Shown: positions 51,501 through 60,500 of the stretch, in pieces
How positions within the stretch are numbered: the stretch's first letter is position 1
Layout: the number at the start of each line of letters is the position of its first letter
NCBI GenBank assembly: GCA_026874595.1
Contig: CM049309.1
Span: 56,287,926-56,351,925 of the forward strand
Origin: Sipunculus nudus
Lineage: Eukaryota; Annelida; Sipuncula; Golfingiida; Sipunculidae
Length of the DNA: 64,000 nucleotides
Reading direction: 5' to 3'
Notes under the pieces: model-generated
Databases searched by the model: none
Told to the model about the DNA's origin: nothing
What the model saw: the letters and a program-made list of their open reading frames with translations, nothing else
Made by a program: the position numbers and the translations under genes

Positions 51501-54500
51501 GATGTCCCATTCTCGTCCGGCCCGACATTCCCACGGTTGTGGCATATGTCAACAAGCAGGGCGGTACTCGGTCTCCCTCGCTCATGCAGGCGACTTACCT
51601 TTTGTTCGATCTCTGCCTCTCTCTGGGCAACAGTTCGTGCATCCCATCTTCCGGGCGTGTCGAACATCCTAGCGGACGCCCCTTCCCGTCATCCGGCGTC
51701 TCTTCCTTCCCCGCCGCTCCCGGTTATTCGGAGTGTTTTCGCTCGCCTGGGGCGGCCGGAATTCGATCTGTTCGATTTTCCGTCCCCCCCGTTCTCGTGC
51801 CTTCCGAGCCGCGTCTACGTCCCCTCGCGACTGTCTCCCCGACACGCCGCCGTCCGGGTGGTCTCACCGGTTTCTCTTGCGTTTCCGGCGCCTCCTCTCC
51901 TCCGCCGTGTCCTTCTCCGCTTGTCCCGCGCGGACCAGACTACCCTGCTTCTCATCCTTCCGTTTCAACCTGCGGCTCCAGGGTTTCCTCTGTGGCGCTC
52001 GCTTCTCTCTCGCCCCCCGCTTATACTACCGCTCCGCATCGTGCTCCCGTCGTTCCCTCGAGCGCGTCGCCCGTTTTGGTCGTGCCCTCTATGCGCAGGA
52101 GTGCTCTCATCGGACACCTCATTGATCAGGGCATTTCAAGTCCGGCTGCTCTCCTTGCCTCGGCTCCCCGTCGCCGTTCTTCGGACCCCATCTATGACTC
52201 CCAGTGGCGTCTCTTCACGGTGTGGGCGTCTTCCCGCGGAATCTCCCCTTTCGATCCGTCGCTTGCGGCTGTTTTGGATTTTTCGTGTTCTACTGCAGGA
52301 TAAACATTTATCCTATCCCTCTCTGCGTGGCTCTCGTGCCGCCCTGCTGTCGGTGCCCCGCCGCTGGGTCACGATCGTGTCCTTCATCACCCGTTGGTGT
52401 CGGACTTTCTCAAGGGGGTTAATTCCCGCGCGTCTCGTCCTCAGTATGTTGCGCCTTCCTGGCGCCTGGACGTCGTCTTACGTCACCTCCGGGAACCCCC
52501 TTATGAGCCGTTGCGTTCGGCCCATCTTCTCCCTTTGTCTCGGAAAACGGTTTTCCTCCTAGCTCTTGCCTCCGCAGGTCGCCGTTCTCTCAGGTTCATG
52601 CCCTCGTGGCTGATTCGAAGTTCCAGAAAATTGCGGCCGCCGCTTCGTCGGCCACCCTACATTTTCCTCCGGACTTTTATAGGAACATCCCAATTTCGAT
52701 GACCCTCCATCTGCTTGGCACGTTCCGGCACTCCCTACCGGTCCGTACCCTTCTGGGGATACCCCTTGCCAGGTTCGTGCGTTGCGTTATTATCTACACG
52801 CTCCTCCTTCTTTACGGGGGGGGGGGGGGGGGGGGGGCGCATGAAGTTGTTTATTTCTACAAAAGTCACATCTTCAAATTCGGTGATTAGCCCTTTCACC
52901 ATTAGTGCGTGACTCAAAACTACTTTTGTCGCCGCATATGAATCAGCTTCTCATTCCACATTAGACCATCTTCACTTCAAGGCCCATGACATTCGAGCTA
53001 TTTCGACTTCCTTGGCCCCTTTCTCCGGGATCTCACCTACTCAGTTGGTCAAGATGGGATACTGGATATCCCCATCTCCGTTCACACGCTTCTATCTGAC
53101 AATTGTTCCGCTCCAGGCTTCGGGCCTCTCCTCCATGGGCCCTGTGTTCGCGTCGGGTGAGGTCCTACAATTTTCCAGGCCATCTTATTCCTCTTCGTCG
53201 GTTCCGCCACCGATGTCGTCTGCTGCTCCATCCCAGCACTGTGATTCCTCGTTCCAGCGTTACAGGTAGGTGCTCCCTCCCCAAGGCATGTCTGTTTTTT
53301 TCTCATTTATACAGAAACAGCTCACAATTATGTTTACGTAATAAAACCCCCCCATTCCCTCCCTGTGAATGGTGGTTTTGTTAGTAAACTGTTGTGAGTT
53401 TTCTATATTACAAACATCGCTCCCTCCCAGTCCTCTTCCTTACGCCTTCGAAAATGTGATTATGGGTAACGGAAGTGTGACCTAGATACACGGGAACGAG
53501 GCGGGATGGGCGATAATAGGCCCAATAAGGGAAAATTTTCGGTTGGCTTACTCTAGCGTATAAACTTTAACAGAGAAAATCCTCATTAATACAGAAAAGC
53601 TCACAACAGTTTACTAACAAAACCACCATTCACAGGGAGGGAATGGGGGTTTTTTTTTAGGTTTGTCAACACTGCTGCAACACACACATTATTGATAAAC
53701 AAGTTCATATATGCATCACAGAGGCATTATAAAAACTTTTCATAACCAGAATTACCCTTAGATCATTAATATATACACAAAGGAAGTCAGAAATCACATA
53801 AATTCTTTTTCAATAGGCAGGTAAATGGGCACCTTTAAATGTAAAAACTCTTTTAGCCATCGTGCTTTATGATAGGTGGAACCAGTGTGCTGTGAACAGG
53901 CTGAGCTATGGAGGCAAAGTAAGGTACATTTACCAGAAATCATTGAAATACTGTGGTGTAATTTTATCCAGTTCTCCTATTTCTGCTCTGAGATATTGTT
54001 CCTCTTCTGGCCATCTTGGATGAGAGTATTTGATGTCATCTTCTATTTCACTCTGTCGCCATTCTTTCCACGCCTAAAAAATACAACACAGTTATTCACA
54101 ATACTAACTTTTTATCATAATACAGACTTTTGATTTATATAATATATAAACTGAATATCAAATGTAAACACTTGATAAAACTAAACCTTTTATCTTGGGG
54201 TCAGATAACATAGTTTCAATAACATATAACAGAAGAAAATGAAAATATGAGTTCTTATAAAAAATTTAGTTCAGCCTCTAAGAACAATGGTTTCATTATT
54301 AATTTTGTACTTTAATAAAGGAAACTGAACTAAAGTGTGAAAGTAAACAAGAAGGTATCAGATACTCTGGTTGCCTTTTTTATTTGTGGGGGTTTACAAT
54401 TCATGAAGGGGACATTATTACAAAAATTAAGCCTTTGTAAATAAAATGCCCCGTCATTGAGGGTAAGTGAAAAGGCCACATGTGTATGCTATAAGTAAAA

Positions 54501-57500
54501 ATATATTTTGTATGTTAAACGTAAATCACAGCTTGCTATTGTACACAATATCAGATCTTTCATTTTTTTTGCAAAAATGGTGGACAATGATTTCCACTAG
54601 TTTGATATTCCTTTGGGTCACTGTCCATCTGTTAGGAGTTTGTAAAAGTATTATTTAATAAAATTAATTCATACAATAATGGATCTATATGTAGATTATT
54701 CTATGGTAAGATTGTGAAACTGAAACCCTCTCAAAACACTGGAAAAGTGAAAATCATGAAATCCCATGATTATGAAATCAGTCAAAGTGTCTATGTAGAG
54801 AAAACCTGTTCATGTATTACCCTGTGACTCTTCTTGGAACTGAAGAATTCAAACAGTTCATCTTTGATCTGCCAACCTGTCAGACCAATAGCTAGGATCT
54901 GAAAAAGATACAACTCAGGATTAGTTTTTATGACCGTACATGTAGTTGGGGGTTTTGTATTAGGTTACGTACATCATCAACAGCATTTGGCATCCACTTG
55001 TAGATAACTGTGATGGAGTACTCAGAAGAGTTAAATATTATGCAGCATTTGTCATACACTGGTCTTACAAGGATAACCATTTCTTTAGTCTGCACAGATG
55101 GAATTAGGTTCTACATGTATGGGGAAACTGTAAAGGTGGGGGTTTATATTCATTTATCACTGACCATGTCACTCTCATCTGACTTCAAACTTTGCCTTTC
55201 TCTTCATTTATATAGCCTTTCTCAGCTCCCTGGGGAGAATACAATCCAAGGAGTCATATAAGATAGAGAGAAGGTCATTAAAGCTACCACTGCCTACCCA
55301 CTATGACCAGTACCCATTCACTCCTGGGCGCAGAGAGCTCATCCTTGTGGTAAAGACTTTGGCTAGAAGTCTTAGCTTGGAAGATGGTCCTGCAGAATAG
55401 GATGTAAACCCACAAACTGGCCATAAAAAATACAGTCCTTTTAACTTTTAAGCCACCACACTCAACATGTCTTACACCAAGTTTGAACAACCAGGACAGC
55501 AAATTTAGTTTCATAAGCCTGACTTTTCTAAAAATAAATTAATGCTGACTTACAAACAAGACAATTCTCCACCACTGAGCGGGCAGGATATACTTGTGTC
55601 TCTGATCATATTCAACCAAGATGCCCTGAACCGTCCAGAAGATGATGAAGAGAAAGTTCAAGATTGTGTTCTTCCATGCACCAAACCTATAGAACACAAG
55701 ACATCAATAAGACTGATGTACAAACATCACAGAGATATAACTTTAAACACAGTGATTTCATACAGTGCAATTAAGTTGCTTTGACACAACATAATCTGGA
55801 AAAAAAAAACAGTCCATATACTGGTGTATTATCTTAACATAAAATTCAGATTATCTTCATTATAGACATGACAGATTTGATTATATTTGAGATTATTAAC
55901 GTTTCAGGTTACCTGAATTTACCAATTACATACATTTCCTGGAAGTTGTATTGAGTTCTGATATAAAAGGTACATGAGCATACTTTCTTGTTTAAAATGA
56001 AATGCAACACCTTTTATATGTTGTATCATGTACATGTATAATGATATTTCAAAATTAAACAGTGAACATATCACAACAGTGTAACAGTGGAGATGTGCAG
56101 ACAAGGCAGGTATTAGTTGAAAAACATGAAATACAAATGAAATGGAATAAACTGAAATTAAGTGGACAAAGGTTTCAAGACAAAGTTGGGTCACTGATCA
56201 AGGAAACAGCTACTGCAGACTTGGTAAGCAACTGATCTATGTCATATTAACCAATATACTAACATCATTGCTCCTACTAGGCTTCTGGTGAAAATGAGAG
56301 TTTTATAGGAGCAATCAAGACAAAACATGATATTTTATTATAATTTTCAGTCAAAAATATAACAAAGAATTTGGAGTTTTCACGACACATTCATGATTTA
56401 CATGGTAACTTAAGTTATCAGACCAAATAGCTTTTAAAGGTCAATTAATTGGTTGTATGACTGCATCACTATCAGTATCATCCAGAGTTCTACAAAACAG
56501 CTAATTTTTTTAAATGATAATTAGTTTATATTGGATATGCAAAATAAATGTAGGCTAATTAATTTTTCTTTTGTTTTTTTTTTTGTTTTGTTTCTTTTCT
56601 GATCCAAAGTTGACACTAGTCTGACTGATCATTACATGGTAACCAATAGAATGGAAAGAACCTGTATTCAAAATATTACTAAGACCATTATCTCCATACC
56701 ATTTCCATATGCAAACATGTCTAATATATACACTGAGCCTCACTTAATATGTTACAATATATGGACAAAAACTTCAAAATGGTTAGAACAAAAATATAAT
56801 TTATGTTTTAAATGTTCTTATTGGACAGGAATGGAAATCATGGATGGTCAACAGAGACTTGATTATGAAGTATGAAATAATTATTTGTGAGGTGAACTGC
56901 TCCAGGTTAGGTAATGATAGCAACTACTGGGGAAGAGGTAGCGTAACTGATATGATAGAAGCAGCAGCTACTAAAAGCATGGACACACATGAGCTCACTA
57001 CATACCTTCCAAATCGTTGCCATTTCAGTTTAATGAGTTCATTAAGCACTGGATGAATAATCAAATCAAACTTCCTATAGGCCACCGTTACTTGTAACTG
57101 AAAACAAGTCATATTGTAAAATGGAAGAACCAACAGAAAAATGTATATGTAGGAATAACAAGTGACCCAGGGGTCATGACGCTCAGCTGTGTAGGAAGAC
57201 ATTCAAGAAAGGAATTTTATCATCATGCAAAATTTTGTAGGCGATATCCAAATTCGACTGAAGCATAGCTCGGAGGATATGGGTAACGGAGTCCTAATTT
57301 CTGGTTTCCAAAGAGATTTTTCATTGACCTCCCTGGATATAGAGTTTGAAGATTCTAGATGCGATGGTTACAATTTGTGCCCTATTAACAGATGACCACA
57401 CCTTTAAAGGTCTAAAAAATTCAGGTGGTGCTACCAGTCTGCAGGAACTGACAGAATAGTTCATGATGAAGATGCATGCAAAAAATCATGGCCATCAATG

Positions 57501-60500
57501 CATCAGTTGTTCAGATACTGGAGCTTTTGTAACAAATTTTTAATTATTCTGGGGGGTATTACTGAGCCCAATAGCACAAAGGATATGGTAACAAAGACCT
57601 AATTTCAGGTTTCCAAGGTAATTTTTCAATGACCTCGCTGGATGTCAAGTTAGAAGATTCTTGTTCCAGTGTTTACAATTTGTGCCCTGTCAACAGATGA
57701 CTGTACCTTAAAACAGAGGAAAAAATGTGTAAAAATTAAAAAAAATCAAGTCAACAGGAACCAATAAAACAATCCATGATAAATATGCCTGCAGAGAATC
57801 ATAGTCACCAATGCATTAGCTGTTCAGATACTGGAGCTTTTGTATCAAATTTTTAATTATTCTGGGTGGGTGGGGGGGGGGGGGGGGGAGTTGTACTTCT
57901 AAGCCCAATAGCTCAAAAGGAAATAGGTAACAGCAGGCTTTGATCCAGCGGGGGGGGGGGGGGGATTTTGGGGTGCAGACCCCCCTGTTCTTAACCATTG
58001 ACCTTTTCTTTAGACAAATCTTATGCATGACAGGGGTCAAGACCCCCCCCTAGCTCTTAACCAATGACTGTTTTTTAGACAATTTTTATGCATGACACCC
58101 GTTGACCCCTCTCTGCTAAAAATTCTGGATCCGCGCCTGAAGAGAGACCTAATTTCAGGTATCCATGGAGACTTTTTTATAAACCACATCTTTGAAGGTC
58201 TCAAAAATAGAGAACATAATGTGTACAAATTAAAATAAAAAACCAAGGTGGCACCACCAGTCTGCAGGAACTTATGAAACGTTCCATGATCAATATGCAT
58301 GAACAGAATCATGGCCATCAATGCATTAGTTATTCAGAAACAGGAGCTTTTGTATCAAATTTTTAAATTATTCTGGGGGGTAATTTCGAGCCCCATAGCT
58401 CAAAGGATTAGGGTAACAGTGACCTTATTTCACGTTTTTCAGTAGATTTTTTATCGACTTCCCAGGATGTCAAATTACAAGATCCTAGGTACAGTGGTTA
58501 CAATTTGCCTGGTTAAGGGCACGACAGACGGACGGACGACAGACGAAGGGTGATCACTATAGCGCAGATGACTTTCAGTCAACTTAGCTAAAAATGCTGA
58601 TAAAAAAATTTATGATTTTCATCCTAAGACCTGTGGGAGAGAAGGTAATGTATGCATCTGCGCATGTGTGTGTGTGTGGAGAGGGGAGTTGAAGTCATAC
58701 ATATTTCACCATCTGCATGTAGTGACAAGGTTTTACTGTGGCTGGCAATGCATGTAACAGCATACCTTGACCTACCTGATTAAATGGGACAGTAGCTAAA
58801 ATTTAAGCTTTGTTACTTTGAAGGTGTCAAAAACACCATCAGTCTGTCTCCATAAACAGCTGTCACCACACAACAAATATAAGCAAGCAGTGGAGTTTAT
58901 GAATGATCAAAACCCAAAGTCAGTTCAATTTTTATTATATATTTAATCAACAATACGCACACTAATGTTTATTAAAGTTTTTATACCCCTTTCCCCATTC
59001 TGTTTATAATACTTATAGGTATATGTGGAGTGCACAATTAATGTTTATCAAAATTATTCAAAACAAAACTTCAATTGTTTTCATATGAGAATACAGGATG
59101 TTTTTATCATAATTAATGGAAAGATACAATTCAATTGTTTTTATATGAGAATACTGGATGTTTTTATCATAATTAATGGAATGATGCAGGCTAAATGCTG
59201 ATATATTTTAAAACATATCTGATTTACATGAAAGTGACTCCATATAACCATTACTAGTATTAGTATAATGAATATGATAACGTGCAGGTGCCAGAACTAT
59301 TATAAAATATATAACTATCTTAACTCTAAAGCCAATAAAACTAGTGTGCATCTATACTTCTCATCATAAGACATTTAATTTAGTGTTTGAACTTTAATAG
59401 ATAATTCATAATTTTCATAGCTATAAAAATGTAATATATATTATATTAAATTGTAATCCAACAAAGCAGATATTACCATTAAGCAATTTAACCACCACTG
59501 TCACATTACCCTACTTGGATATAAGCTAACAGCCCATGAAAAGAAAGTAACTACACCTAGGGACACACATCTCTGTCAATTTAAACAAGACAGCTAGGTG
59601 TGTCCAGACTTTTCTCGAAAGTTGTATGTTCAGTCAGTAGCCCATATATGGCAGTAGGTTGTTAGTGGGCAGTTACAGCTGTGAGAGTTTTTCCTGGGTA
59701 TTAACTGCCCTTTTCTGAATGTGTGTTTAATATTGTTGACTCTAACAGGACTTAATGCAGGTACATTGTCTAATATGTAGCCACCAGCCCCCCCCCCCCA
59801 AAGAGTTCTTATATCACCTGTATGTGTGTGTGTGTAAGGGGGGGGGGGGGCAGAGCTAGGTTTATAAACTGATGGACACAATGAATATATAGCACACACC
59901 TGCCACCTAAAGCAGCCATATAGCACAGTTACAGTGAGAAGCAAGACAAACCACAGTTTGGTGCATCTGTCTCGTGGTGCTTGTTAACCATACCTGGGGA
60001 TAACTTTAATGTGTATTAATATGTAATACATTTTAATAAACAAGGTCTAAGGGTAAGTATTAGAAATCACTTCTTATCAGCAGCCGTCCTAAGTGTTTCA
60101 TCCTATTATGGTTATGTATTAATCCCGACACCTCAGTAACACAATGGTACAATATGTCTTGGTTATACCTAGCAAACCTGTGCCATTTGGTTTCAATAAG
60201 GGCTGCAACACACGGGTGGGTAATCAAGTCATACTGACGGTATGTTACTATCACCTGAAACTGTCAGAAGATATAGTTATCACTGACATAGCACAGTGTG
60301 GCGTATATCAAAGTATATATCAGAATCACAGGTCAATTTTCAGTCTCACCAGACGTTGCCTGACAATTAACATAAAATTATCAATAACCAGTTACAGTGG
60401 AACAGTTGGAACCAAGGGATATGCCATCAGACAGAATTATACAGGTTTTAATTAACTAGCACAGTAAAATATAACAAGACTGGTAATTTACACGCATGAG

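Larger units (their letters stand above)
48480..53651 (+). mobile_element. DIRS-type tyrosine-recombinase retrotransposon, decayed
   Basis: A 5.2-kb GC-rich island inside TRP intron sequence. It has the full DIRS-1 layout: inverted terminal repeats at both ends, and an internal complementary region next to the right repeat made of the reverse complements of the two outer ends, joined at AAC (reverse of GTT). Both outer ends carry GTT. Inside are remnants in order of a gag-like region, a DIRS-type reverse transcriptase/RNase H and a tyrosine recombinase. The coding frames are broken by stops and frameshifts, so it is a dead copy. Orientation is opposite to the TRP gene. Confidence 0.9.

Noticed and set aside
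50955-52562. 535-codon open frame
   Set aside because: It is a shadow frame in the GC-rich DIRS element. The recognisable RT, RNase H and recombinase motifs are mostly in the other frames.
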